Positions 11,950 to 21,788 of a stretch of DNA of 64,000 nt are shown here, piece after piece. The translations under genes were made by a program, and so were the position numbers. The stretch comes from Ulota crispa (taxonomy: Eukaryota; Streptophyta; Bryopsida; Orthotrichales; Orthotrichaceae), in contig OY987246.1 of assembly GCA_963920765.1 (NCBI GenBank), positions 18,038,868 to 18,102,867 of the forward strand, given 5' to 3'. Position 1 is the first letter of the stretch. Each line of letters starts with the position of its first letter. The notes under the pieces are model-generated. The model was not told the origin of the DNA. It saw only the letters and a list, made by a program, of their open reading frames with translations, and did not search any database.

Positions 11950-12360
11950 AAATCAAGGGCACCCATGTTGTAATCCATGTGAAATCAAAATATCTAAAGA
12001 GTTGCATGGAACTCCATCAAACACCATATTAGATAAATTGGGAAAAACAGGGGTCCCATTTTGTACTCCACCTTAAACTCAAAATGTCACCTTAAACCAG
12101 ATTCAAAGGTATTAGATTTAGTATGAACCACTAAGATTTTATCCCTCCCAAATTCTTCCTCTTAAGTGAGGGCATGTGTACCAAAAAAAAACGCTGGAGC
12201 TTGAATTAAGTTAATCACCTCAATTCTTAGAAGTCCCAAAATGTGTTGTTTTTCCCAATTTATCTAATATGGTGTTATCAATGAGTCATGAGGTAACTTT
12301 CTAAGGTAAAGCAACATAATTGTTAAGACATCAACCTAAATGCACTATTTAGTGTAGAGG
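11950..12360. repeat. Dispersed repeat F split by a nested B element
   Basis: The left part (ATATCTAAAGAGTTGCATG) and right part (GAGTCATGAGGTAACTTTC, ACCTAAATGCACTATTTAG) are contiguous in the copies at 40085-40250 and 55005-55165; here they are separated by 12020-12276. Confidence 0.55.
12020..12276. mobile_element. Family B MITE, intact (257 bp), nested in F
   Basis: Inverted ends AACACCATATTAGATAAATT and AATTTATCTAATATGGTGTT. ATCA flanks both sides, a candidate 4 bp target-site duplication. Best-preserved B copy: TTGTACTCCACCTTAAAC, AGTGAGGGCATGTGTACC. Confidence 0.75.
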
Positions 12361-12480
12361 GTAGAGGCTCCATAGTCAACAACAAAACTCACACCTCAAG
12401 GCCATTCCGGAAACTACAAAATGCTCAAGGTGCCACAACAGCACCACACCTGACAAATGCTAAAATTCTTGCAAGTGTGT

Positions 12481-12806
12481 AAGGTAGTTTACTCATATTC
12501 TGCTCATGCTCTAATCCTGCTCACCTCCCCAAATGTACCCTATTGGTACATGTCTTATTCATAGCCTTTCAACAATGTACATGGAACAAACATTTGAGAG
12601 GTGGGCGGTTTTAGAGCACCTATGACCTTTCCACTTCAAAATTTCATAACTAATTCCACAAAATTTTATAAAATATGAAAACACTTGGGATAGATGCCAA
12701 TTCCTCTTGTCTTTCAAGGAAAATTTACTGAAAAATATTTCAAAAAGTTTCACCTCCCAAAATTCAATTTCAGCCCTTAGATACAGTTTACGAGCACACT
12801 ACCTTA
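12481..12806. mobile_element. Family C MITE
   Basis: Ends AAGGTAGT and GAGCACACTACCTTA. The interior matches 42914-43542 (CTTCAAAATTTCATAA, ATTCCTCTTGTCTTTCAAG). The copy at 42914 carries an A element; this one does not and shows the uninterrupted order. Confidence 0.65.
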
Positions 12807-12814
12807 GTCAATGT

Positions 12815-13030
12815 GTGGGGACTAGGGAGATCTGGAAAACAATAGAAAGTCAACCAACTGAAATGACAAAAAAAAATCAACTAAAATCTAAACCAACCAG
12901 ATAAAAACTCACTAGTTTTTTTAAAATTTTGTTTTAGTATAGTATAAGTGTATAAACAATATTCAATGCATGCGATACAAAACCGATTGAAAATGGGAAA
13001 TGTAAGATTTTTTCAATGAAGCTCAAAATC
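12815..13030. repeat. Dispersed repeat R, diverged copy
   Basis: Ends in ACCGATTGAAAATGGGAAAT, the block that closes R copies at 27225, 44675, 47925 and 58085. The 5' part is degraded. Confidence 0.4.
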
Positions 13031-13044
13031 TACTTACACACTAA

Positions 13045-13362
13045 GGCCCGGTTCAAACTAGTGTCTGGCCAAAAATTTCTCAAACGTGGTTGGTTGAAAT
13101 TTGGTTTTTCTCCGCTGTTGGGTTCAGACAATGGGTTTGTCCGGTACTTTTACATCCATTTTCACCGCAGTGGGGACCACCCTATATAGCCACGTCAGCG
13201 GTCAAGTTAGTGAAGATTTAGGGCTTGCTCCAAGGGTGGTACCAAACTTGTCCAACAAAGGCACACACTTGGATGACGCGCAATACACAGAAAAGTTTCT
13301 ATCAACGGAGACACAGGACAAGGAACCAATTTTCGTGTCTCGACCGGACGCGGGCCTAAGGC
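13045..13362. mobile_element. Family M MITE (~318 bp)
   Basis: Starts GGCCCGGTTCAAACTAG and ends near CGCGGGCCTAAGG. Collinear with the more AT-rich copy at 24850-25182 (GGGCTTGCTC, AAGGGTGGTAC, AACTTGTCCAA). The differences look like C-to-T decay in the other copy, so this one may be younger. Confidence 0.6.
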
Positions 13363-13369
13363 AGGCCTC

Positions 13370-13970
13370 TTTGACCCCTGAGCGCCCCCTGTGTGATCGA
13401 GGAAAAGGGTCCCAAGTGGACCTCTGTCAGAACAAGCGACTGCCCCAGATGCCTAAATAACATCAAAGGAATTTCATCGCTGAATATTCAGGGTAGGTTC
13501 ATGACCCACTTGCCCACAAAATTTGGAAACAATGCACCGTACGATTTCAGAGTTCATAATGGTCAACCCACCGTTGAAAAGAAGGGGTGCCCCTATTTTT
13601 TGGGTCATTTCCGACTTCAGAGATATGTCGTGAATGTTCCAAGTTGAACCAAATCCCAAAATTTTGGCAGTCTGGGCCGGGGGGGGGGCCTATGTTCTCT
13701 CGTCCTTCAAATTTTTGACCTTTTCTGACCAGTTTTGGGTACATGGGCCAGTGAAATTGATACCCCAATGTGCGAGTTGGGTCGGTGACTGGGAAGGACA
13801 GGCCCTGTCCACGGACACGTCGGCCGATGGGCAGGTCGCGGCTTCGCTCCCCTTGCCGCACCACCGCTCCCGCGCGTTGCGTGAGCCCTCCCGCGTGCTG
13901 CGAACCCCCAGCAGCCGGTAACCTTGTTGTCACCTTGTGCCAAAAAACACTGGAGAATGCTATTTCAATG
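13370..13970. other. GC-rich island of unknown origin
   Basis: About 600 bp far richer in G+C than the surroundings, including a run of nine or more G near 13680 and CGGCCGATGGGCAGGTCGC near 13822. Overlapping open frames exist on both strands (for example 13984-13547 on the minus strand, 145 codons) as expected of GC-rich DNA. No domain was recognised. It sits exactly between family M and an A2 element. Confidence 0.4.
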
Positions 13971-13971
13971 T

Positions 13972-14330
13972 AAGGTAGGAGCACTCATGGGCGTCACTGA
14001 CAGTGAGCAAATGGTTATGGATATTTAAGTCATAATTATGGGTGACAAAGTGATGGTTGTGGGTATTGGCATGGCGGTTTTGAGTACTCATCTCACTATT
14101 TAAGAACCAACAAGCCTTGTTTTTAGCATCTCTTACACATGGTTCCTACAATTTTAGTGATTTTGGACTTTGAAAAATCTTTTTGAACAAATGCTTGCAA
14201 TTGGAACCTTGAAATTGATACCAATATTTTTGGTTTCCATTTCCTAGCTTACAGTATTCTTTTCAAAGTTAATCAATTGTTTTACCTACTCCAAAACCCT
14301 TATTTCCACGCTTATGGGTGCGCCTACCTT
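13972..14330. mobile_element. Family A2 MITE
   Basis: Ends AAGGTAGGAGCACTCATGG and CTTATGGGTGCGCCTACCTT. Near-collinear with 6461-6857. Confidence 0.75.
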
Positions 14331-14943
14331 ACCACTCAAGATAAACCTACCTCCTACTCCTCGTCACTACTCAACAATATCCATCCATCCACTCCATGCC
14401 ATGAATGACATACATTCTAACCTCTTATACAACTCCCTCCCAAGTACTTCCTAAATCTGAAACCATTTGGCCTATAATTTGATTATGGGCGCCCCAATTT
14501 GAGGTCCTAGGGCGCTCAAGGGTTAATTTACGTTTTCTAAAAATAAATGCACAAATTAACAAATTAAGCCTTGACAATGTGCACAAATTAAGCCCACTGC
14601 TTCATATAAAAAAGTTTGCACTTGGCATATGCCACATTGTAGTCACTGTACAACTTGTGGCAACAAGGCTACCATGTTCCTTAGTATGGTCAAAGTTGAA
14701 TTTGACTTCACTATTCTTAAACTTTCAAAAAATGTGCATTGTTAATTACTAACCAACCTCTCACTTGAAGGGGTGTCACAATGCAAGCAATTTAATGCTT
14801 TGTCACAATTAATATGATATCAAATATGCAAACATGAAAAATAAGTTTGTTAATTTATGATAATACTCAAATTAACTTTCATGATGTGCATAAATTAGGC
14901 TAATTTGTTAATTCATGAAAAAATGTAAATTAAAGAGGCCTGC
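14331..14943. other. Intergenic; one TTAA-type end only
   Basis: GGGCGCTCAAGGGTTAA at 14511-14527 matches the right end of the short TTAA elements at 19992, 38460 and 60178, but no matching left end was found. The remainder is AT-rich with no gene. Confidence 0.35.
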
Positions 14944-15276
14944 ACTAAGGTAGTGTGTTCCAAAAGCGTTTGGGTTCTAATTGCGCTCACAGTCTAGGAA
15001 GGCTTGACATTTTCCTTCAAAAATTTATTATTGTTATTGGTGAGTCAGGTGGGCTTAGCAATATGCTAAGCCCACCTAACTCATCAATAACAATAAGCTA
15101 AGCCCACCTAACTCATCAATAACAATAAGCTAAGCCCACCTAACTCATCAATAACAATAAGCTAAGCCCACCTAACTCACCAATAACAATAATAAATTTT
15201 TGAAGGAAAATGTCAAGCCTTCCTAGACTGTGAGCGCAATTAGAACCCAAACGCTTTTGGAACACACTACTTTAGT
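14944..15276. mobile_element. Near-perfect palindromic element with internal 32-bp tandem repeats
   Basis: The left arm (14944-15060) and right arm (about 15160-15276) are inverted copies, starting ACTAAGGTAGTGTGTTCC and ending GGAACACACTACTTTAGT. The right side of the centre holds three full and one partial copy of a 32 bp unit (15066-15097, 15098-15129, 15130-15161, then partial) built from CTAAGCCCACCTAACTCATC plus an AATAACAATAAG tail. The termini share TAAGGTAG with families A and C. Confidence 0.8.
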
Positions 15277-16127
15277 TGGCTTAGTGTGTACAGTGCATGA
15301 AAAGGGAAATGAAAACAAGAAAAGAAAAAAAGAAAAAGGAAAAAGGGCCGCAAGATGCTGACCCCAGTTCTTTCCACAATAAGGTAGCCGTAGATAGCTC
15401 AAAAAGAGATAGCTTAAGGGTTGATCTACTTTTTCATGGTCTTCCCAAGACAAGAAGATTTTTGTCTAATTTCTAGACAATGAGAAATGGATGCTAAATG
15501 TAACCTAATTTTTTTCATATTTTTTGAAGCATTATTGAATTGTTGATGAATTTTCAAAGTTTTGTGTAGTAGGTACCTATTTGTGATTCTAGATCTCTCA
15601 TAAACCATCCCTCCGTAATTTATAAAGAGACTAGGTGAATTCAAGGAGTGAGATTGGCTCTTGCAATAAATGACACATTTTCTTTTAAGACTAAGGAGGG
15701 TCCATTCAAGAACCACCACATATCCGTTCTTGGGCTACCTCTGAGAAGCATTATTTGTGAGGGGACGCTTTTTGAGCAAACTACCTTAGAACTTTAAGTC
15801 CCCTCCAAGGCTGTGATGATTCTATCAAGGTCTTCGATGCTCCAAATTGATTGCACATGGTAAGAGCATCTCCACCCATATGGAAAAACACCGTGTTATG
15901 TGCAATTTTGGATGAAAAGGAGGCAGTTAATGCTTAGACTCGCCAAAATATTATCTCTTGCACTGTAAAATTTGCATTTTCCAAGTGCATGGCAATTCCT
16001 CTACAAGCTACTCTTTCTTTAATTAATCAATTAATAAGTTGAGTAAGCAATGATGGAGAATCTATTTATTTTTTCAAACAAGTAAGCTTTTTATTGGTTA
16101 AACATTATTCTATCTAGTTACACATGT
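15277..16127. other. Intergenic, no gene recognised
   Basis: AATAAGGTAGCC at 15378 and AACTACCTTAGAA at 15779 could be the inverted ends of a further TAAGGTAG-type element of about 400 bp, but the internal sequence has no other copy here. The rest is unique. Confidence 0.3.
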
Positions 16128-16392
16128 AACGTTATATTTGTTAATTTGGGCCAAAGGGTACTTTTTGAGACTTTCAAATTTTGAGGTGAAGGTTTTAGGT
16201 GATCACCTAAAACGAAGCTTAGCATTTTTTATGTACAGTTATCCTCACTTGAGAGGAGGAATTTGAGAGGGAAAAATGTTAGTGGCTCAGACTAAATCTG
16301 ATACCTTCAAATTTGATTTAAGTAAATTTTTGGGTTTAAGGTGACATACAAAGTGGGATACCCCAGTGGCCCAAATTAACGAATATGACGTT
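16128..16392. mobile_element. Family B MITE
   Basis: Ends AACGTTATATTTGTTAATTT and AATTAACGAATATGACGTTA. The interior (GAGACTTTCAAATTTTGA, AGTGGCTCAGACTAAATCTG) is collinear with 9925-10193. Confidence 0.7.
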
Positions 16393-16625
16393 ATGTGAAG
16401 AAAATTGCTGTTCAACTCTACAAACAAGAATCGCTACAATTTGCTACAATTTGCCGGTTTGAAAAACTACAGGTCAGCTGGAGATGTTCTAACTTAATGC
16501 CAGGCTCAGCAGGCTGTGGAGCGTCTCAGCGTGATACCCGAGGAACTCTCAGATTCATAAACTAAGAACATGTACACTTCCCCTATAATGTAATTAAAAC
16601 TTGTGACAGCGAGTTGGCGCTGATG

Positions 16626-16711
16626 GACGAGAAACGATGCAAACGACGTGCAACCGGAGTCGTGAATCGGACGAGAAATCGTACAACTACGTGCAACCGG
16701 AGACGTGAATC
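16626..16711. repeat. 43-bp tandem duplication
   Basis: Two copies of a GACGAGAAA..CGTGCAACCGGAG..CGTGAATCG unit in a locally less AT-rich block (16500-16760). No coding role is evident. Confidence 0.65.
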
Positions 16712-16794
16712 GTGATTGGATTTCCCAACCGGGTGCGAGGTGGTCCATTCCTGGAGATGTCCACTGATGCCGGAGCTACACATGCAAAAACAGC

Positions 16795-17390
16795 TGGTTT
16801 GGAACGGATGAAGTAGTAAATCATATTTTTTTGAAAATTGGGGAACAATCACTTTGTTAAAGGATTCATTTGTTATTCAACTAAAGATAATCCCTTCATC
16901 ATTCAAGGGCAAGAGGGGGGAGACATTGGTTCGTGAACTCTTCAAAATGCCAGTTTTAAACAAATCAGAAAAGTGGGCGTAGAAAATCAAAGAATCTATT
17001 TTTACACACAAAAACAAATGTTGTCACTGTTGTCACTTGTTTTTTTACAAAGTGTTGTTTGAAAACATTGATTTAGTTTGGTGTGGCCCGACCTTGATAC
17101 ACATACCAAACCAATTGGTTTTGAACGGATGAAGAAGTAAATTATATTTTTAAAAATTGGAAGATAATCACTTTGCTAAAGGTTTCATTTTTATTCTACT
17201 GAAGATAATCTCTCCATCATTGATCAAGGGCAAGACTAGAGGTGGAGACGTTGGTTCATGAACACTCAAACATGTTGATTCGGAAGCAACCAAAAAGTTG
17301 GACACAAACATTCAAATAGTTTACCTTTATTAAAAAAAGTAAATGCCACCACTTGCTTTTTACAAAACGTAGTTTTGTAGCGCTGGTTTA
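16795..17390. repeat. ~310-bp direct segmental duplication
   Basis: 16795-17085 and 17105-17390 are direct copies sharing GAACGGATGAAG, AATCACTTTG, CTAAAGGTTTCATTT/GTTAAAGGATTCATTT, CATCATTCAAGGGCAAGA and GACATTGGTTCGTGAAC, with moderate divergence. Confidence 0.6.
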
Positions 17391-17995
17391 TTTTGATGTG
17401 GCTAGGCCTTGAGAGGACACCTACAAGTGGCCCTCCAAACATACCCTTGGATTTCTTCATAGAGGGTCATTTTCCCCACATAAATAGTTGAGTTGTCATA
17501 CAACCCATCAGCAATACTATACATGACACCAACAAAGGAGAAAAGTAAATTTCACGTTGGACTTTATGACTCTCATACCTTATTTGTGGACACAAGGTGA
17601 AAAAGCTCTGCTTTTTTATTTGTCAAGAAATGTAAGAGTTTAGAAATTTATCATTAGGCAGTTGGATTTGGGTTTCTGAACTGAGAAACCCTAATTTGGT
17701 TTACAAACTCTAGGAGGAACAAAAAACGATCAACTCCAAATTAAGGGCAAATTCTTATTTTTGACCTTAATTCTAGCGTAACAAAAAAATTCACCTTAGC
17801 CCTCCACGGCTCCACATACAAGGTGTCGAAGTCATTGATCCTAAATAGCAAGATTCAGTATTCTCCTTCCACCAACAACACTCTACATGGAAAGAAAAAG
17901 AAAAGGAATGGGAGACATTCAAAAGCACTTAAATATTGGCAAGTTTAGCCATAAAGTGAAGTGGCACCTTGATTAAAGAGAAGATTCTCTTAAAA

Positions 17996-18349
17996 TACTC
18001 CCTTCATCCCAAAATGATCTTCCTATTACACAAAATGTTATAAATTAAGCTTGAAAAGAACCATTTTCAAAAAAATTGACTTATGAATAGAGTTTTATGT
18101 CCTATTGTTATGAAAACTTGAGTTTCAAATTAGTTTTTAAAGCATGGTTTCAAAGTGTTTGAAAATTAAATTTTTGAGGCATTTTTGAAGAGTACTGGTG
18201 GCCATTGACTTGATGGTATGGGATTGGTTGGCAAGCCCATACTTTTGGACTATGTACAAGTGTTGCTAGTTTCTTTCCTCCAACAAGAAGATCATTTTGG
18301 GACACTAAATATAGGCCAGTAGGAAGATCATTTTGGGACTGAGGGAGTA
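17996..18349. mobile_element. Stowaway-like MITE (Tc1/mariner type)
   Basis: Termini TACTCCCTTCATCCCAAAA and GGGACTGAGGGAGTA match the well-known Stowaway end CTCCCTCCGTCCC, flanked by TA on both sides. The first 29 bp of the ends pair (…AATGATCTTCCT / AGGAAGATCATT…), and a second AGGAAGATC..TTTTGGGAC-type block lies just inside at 18285-18305. Confidence 0.8.
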
Positions 18350-19666
18350 GTTTATAGAGCCCTCCGTGTTTATTTTTCCTACAGCCTCCATGCTTTATGG
18401 AGGGCTCTTTGCACTATTAAAATTTCTGAAGTTGCTACTTGCTAGGGGGCCAAAGCGTAATATAATGGCTTCTTTAGGGCTTGTTGGATGCCCTACTGGA
18501 GGGACTTGTGTGCATGCTCTAGCACACCAATATCACCGTATATCTTGAATTACTAACAATATTTTTGACAGGTAATACTAGTTTTTTTATCTTTTGCAAA
18601 TTTGCATATTATTGTGTATTAAATGACAGTGTTTGTGAGTGATTCAAAAGTAAGTTCAAGTTTTTTAGGCAACGGCCTCTATAAGTTTAGGGATTGTGAA
18701 ATTGTTTGGCACAGCAATTTGTATTATTAGACAAAAAAAATTGGAAACTTCAATAATTAATCACACAAAATATATATCAGTTTTGGTTGTGCTACTATTC
18801 ACAATTTCATCCATTTTTTTACCCAATATTTTTAATATACTGCAATAGGCAATGTCAAAATAAGGTAATATTGTGGCAAAAAATTACCTAAAAAACGTCC
18901 CTGCACTAGGCTTGGCATACTACATAGTACATATGCATGTTAGTGAAGTTAGCTAGGATGCAAAAGCTCAGTTTTTTTATACAAACAAGGTTACCAATAA
19001 GAATCTGCCCCTGTTTTTGTGTAGTTGCTCAATGTTATCTCCTTCAAATAGTTCTAGCCTAACCCAAGGTCTTCAAATCTATATATGAAATCAAAAATCA
19101 CAAATGAGTCAATCTTGTAATGGTAAATTTCTAAACTCTACTCTTAATAGTGCACTTAAGTTGCTATTAACAATTAGATTGCCATGTCCTAAAAAGTTAC
19201 CTCTTGAGTCATTGTTTAACCACTTGGAGGCGCATGCAACTCTCTAGATATTAGGATTTCACACATGGTTGTCACATTGGACTGCTTGTCTGTCTGCTTG
19301 CTCGTATGTTTGAAGTGCCCAATTGAGCTCATGGTTTGTCCAATGTAGTCAATGTGTTGTTGACTTCAAAAAATAATAAAAAATGACAAAAAAACTTACT
19401 TTGTACTTGTTGGTGACACATTGACACTCATTGTTGCCAACATGAGATCAAAACATGGATTTAAAATCATGTTCTCTACTAAAAATGAAAAATAATAATT
19501 TGATTCTTTCTAGTCTAGGTCAAAAACCCTAAAAATGCCCTAAGAAACAAGAGAGGAAGGACACGTCTATTTGTGCTATCTATTTTGTGCATCCACTTGG
19601 TCCAATATCCAAATCTTGCTCAAAGTAACAACCATGGTTTCACATGATTTACACCCTTGACCCTGC
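18350..19666. other. Intergenic; contains repeat K copy at ~19250-19500
   Basis: No gene recognised. 19250-19500 matches 26460-26960 (GTCACATTGGACTG, CATGGTTTGTCCAATGTAG, AAAAATGACAAAAA) and shows the uninterrupted K order. The remainder is unique AT-rich DNA. Confidence 0.4.
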
Positions 19667-19847
19667 TACATTGGTGCTTGGATAAGATCAACCTTTCTAC
19701 AAGAAATGTTTGGATAGTATCAAGGTCCCTATTCTCTTTTTTGTACTCTAGGTTAGTTGGATGGAGTGTTTCTTTAAAGTCAATGCTTGGATATGATCAA
19801 CAATATATTCGCTCCCAAAGTGTTGACGTTATTCAAGCACCACTGTA
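19667..19847. mobile_element. Family I MITE
   Basis: Ends TACATTGGTGCTTGG and TCAAGCACCACTGTA, inverted. A longer relative lies in an intron of the JmjC gene (33223-33567); both contain GGAGTGTTT followed by CAATGCTTGGAT and AGTGTTGAC near the right end. Confidence 0.6.
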
Positions 19848-19991
19848 GTTTGTTTTTCCAATGCAGCATCATTATTGTTGCCAAGCCCTTATTTGCTTTA
19901 AGTTATAGTTGTTGAAAATTGTTCATTGAAATGATTATGATACTCATATAGTGTAAAATGTCAAGAAACTAGTGTGGGCCTATGGGACTAC

Positions 19992-20240
19992 TTAACCCCT
20001 GAGTGCCCCAGCGCCCCAAATCTAGCCTTTCCATTTTTAGCAATATGCTGACTTTGACCATTATAATCTTTTGATACACGCAATGAATGTTTACCAAATT
20101 TTTCATACATTTACAAACCTTAAGTATTGTGCAAGATCAAAGGCTAACTCTTCTAAATGTTATTTTTGAACTTGTAGCACTAAATTGTTTACAACAAGGT
20201 CCAACCTAGCACGAATTTGGGCTGGGCGCTCAAGGGTTAA
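19992..20240. mobile_element. Short TTAA-flanked piggyBac-like MITE (249 bp)
   Basis: Ends TTAACCCCTGAGTGCCC and GGGCGCTCAAGGGTTAA: TTAA duplicated outside inverted termini. Same subfamily as 38460-38696 and 60178-60523. Non-coding. Confidence 0.65.
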
Positions 20241-20775
20241 ATGCACTATTACATAACATTCAGTAGCCTGAAGAGAGGCTGCCTTTCCCTCTCTTCAAGT
20301 ATCATCAACAAATTTCATCATGACACTTTTTTTTTTTTTTTTTTTGACATGGCTAGCCCCCACATCAACGTATGTGCACTAAATTGAGCCTTTTTTTTAT
20401 AAACTCTTTGACCAATTCAGCCATGTGTCCTCTTAGTTACCGATGGGTGTGGAATATTCTTCACTCTTTCATCTAGCAAGATAAAAGAGTGAGAAATATT
20501 ACACACTCTTCATCTGCAGGGAGGGCATGAGCGCTACTGAATGTTATGTAGCTGTAGATGAAAGAACTGAGCTTTTCCACCCTGGCCCTAAAAACACGTA
20601 TGCACAGTACAATACAGTACACCAAGTCCCGACACTACCACAAGGCACAGAGCAATCACTGTCGATACAAACTGACGAGTCTACCGCTTTTTGGTGGACC
20701 CAAGCGTCAGTAACTTCAGTTGTGGCGTTACTTGTAGTTCCACGGCCACGCACTCCGCCAGTAAACAAGGCGTAG

Positions 20776-20781
20776 TATAAA
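20776..20781 (+). promoter_or_regulatory. Candidate TATA box of GMD
   Basis: TATAAA sits about 200 bp upstream of the predicted 5' UTR donor, inside a GC-richer block (20500-20980) followed by a CT-rich stretch (20860-20885), which is common near plant transcription starts. Transcription would begin near 20805-20815 if used. Inference only. Confidence 0.35.
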
Positions 20782-20809
20782 CTACAGAGACGCTGCAGCA
20801 CCTCGGCAC

Positions 20810-21778
20810 ACCGAATTCCGCCACTGCCATCGCTACAAAACATTCACAACAGTTTCATAAGCCTCTCTTTCTCTCTCTCTCTCACAGATCGATCCGGCTC
20901 TAGACCTGACAGCCAGCCGCTCGTCGTCAATTACCTGTTCAACTGGCAGCGTTATTTTGCTTCGTGTTCCAAAAGGCAAAGGTGAGATCAATTAGTTCTA
21001 CCACAATTGCTCTTGTTTGTCTAAGTGAGAAAAAATAATCCTTCTGCTTTGTTAGGGAATGGCGCGCTCTGTTGTTAATTCGCACTCTCTGGACTTGGAT
21101 TCGGTAATTCGTATTGCATGCATTTTTCTGCCTTTGAAACTCGATTGCAACGTGTCGATGTAGTGCAATGCTGTCGAGATCAGGGCGGTGAGCAATTGCA
21201 AGTGTGGTTGTAACGATTTGTTGAGCGATCTGTGTTGATAGGTTTCAAAGCCAGGGTCGACTACAAGGTAGTATCAATTTGGACATTTCTTGTCAACTTG
21301 GACGTGTTGATGTGGACATTTTTTTTCATTCCCGGAATGTTTTTTTTTGTCATTTCAGACACATTTAATCAATTCAAACGTGTCATTGTGGACAGTTTTT
21401 CTTGTGGTTTGTTTGTGTAAGCACATGCTTTAGCTTGTGATTGAAATGGAGGACTGGTTTGAATTCTTTGGATTGGGTTTGTTTGTTGAGCAATCCGTGT
21501 TGATGGTTTTCAAAGCTGGGGTTAACTTACAAGGGAATAGTGTCAATTTGGACATTTTCTATCAATTTAGATGAGTTGAAGTGAACGTTAACTTTTGTCA
21601 CTGCAAATTATTATTATTAGTGTTTTATTTTTTTTTGTCATTTCGGACACATTTAGTCAATTTGGACATTTGGACGTGTCACTCGGGACACTTTTTCTTG
21701 TGGTTTGTGAGTGTAAGCATCTGCTTCAGCTCGTGATTGAAATGGAGGTTTGAAAACTTGAGATTGGGGATCTTACAG
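20810..21778 (+). other. Probable GMD 5' UTR exon plus leader intron
   Basis: A consensus donor (AAAG|GTGAGAT) ends a possible leader exon at 20981, and an acceptor (TCTTACAG|GAGG) at 21778 leaves only ten untranslated bases before the ATG at 21789. The 797 bp intron is T-rich and contains a diverged tandem duplication (21218-21753). The transcription start is a guess. Confidence 0.5.
21218..21753. repeat. Diverged ~250-bp tandem duplication in the GMD leader intron
   Basis: 21218-21447 and 21490-21753 share in order GTGTTGAT, TTTCAAAGC, TCAATTTGGACATTT, GTCATTTC, GACACATTTA, TTTTTCTTGTGGTTTG, GTGTAAGCA and GTGATTGAAATGGAGG. The theme GGACATTT/GGACGTGT recurs through both units. Confidence 0.6.
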
Positions 21779-21788
21779 GAGGTTAGTT

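Noticed and set aside
13547-13984. 145-codon minus-strand frame
   Set aside because: It lies in the GC-rich island where stop codons are rare, overlaps open frames on the other strand and runs into the A2 element.
15066-15190. Regular 32-bp repeats resembling a CRISPR array
   Set aside because: The units are contiguous without spacers, lie inside a palindromic element and the DNA is a plant nuclear sequence.
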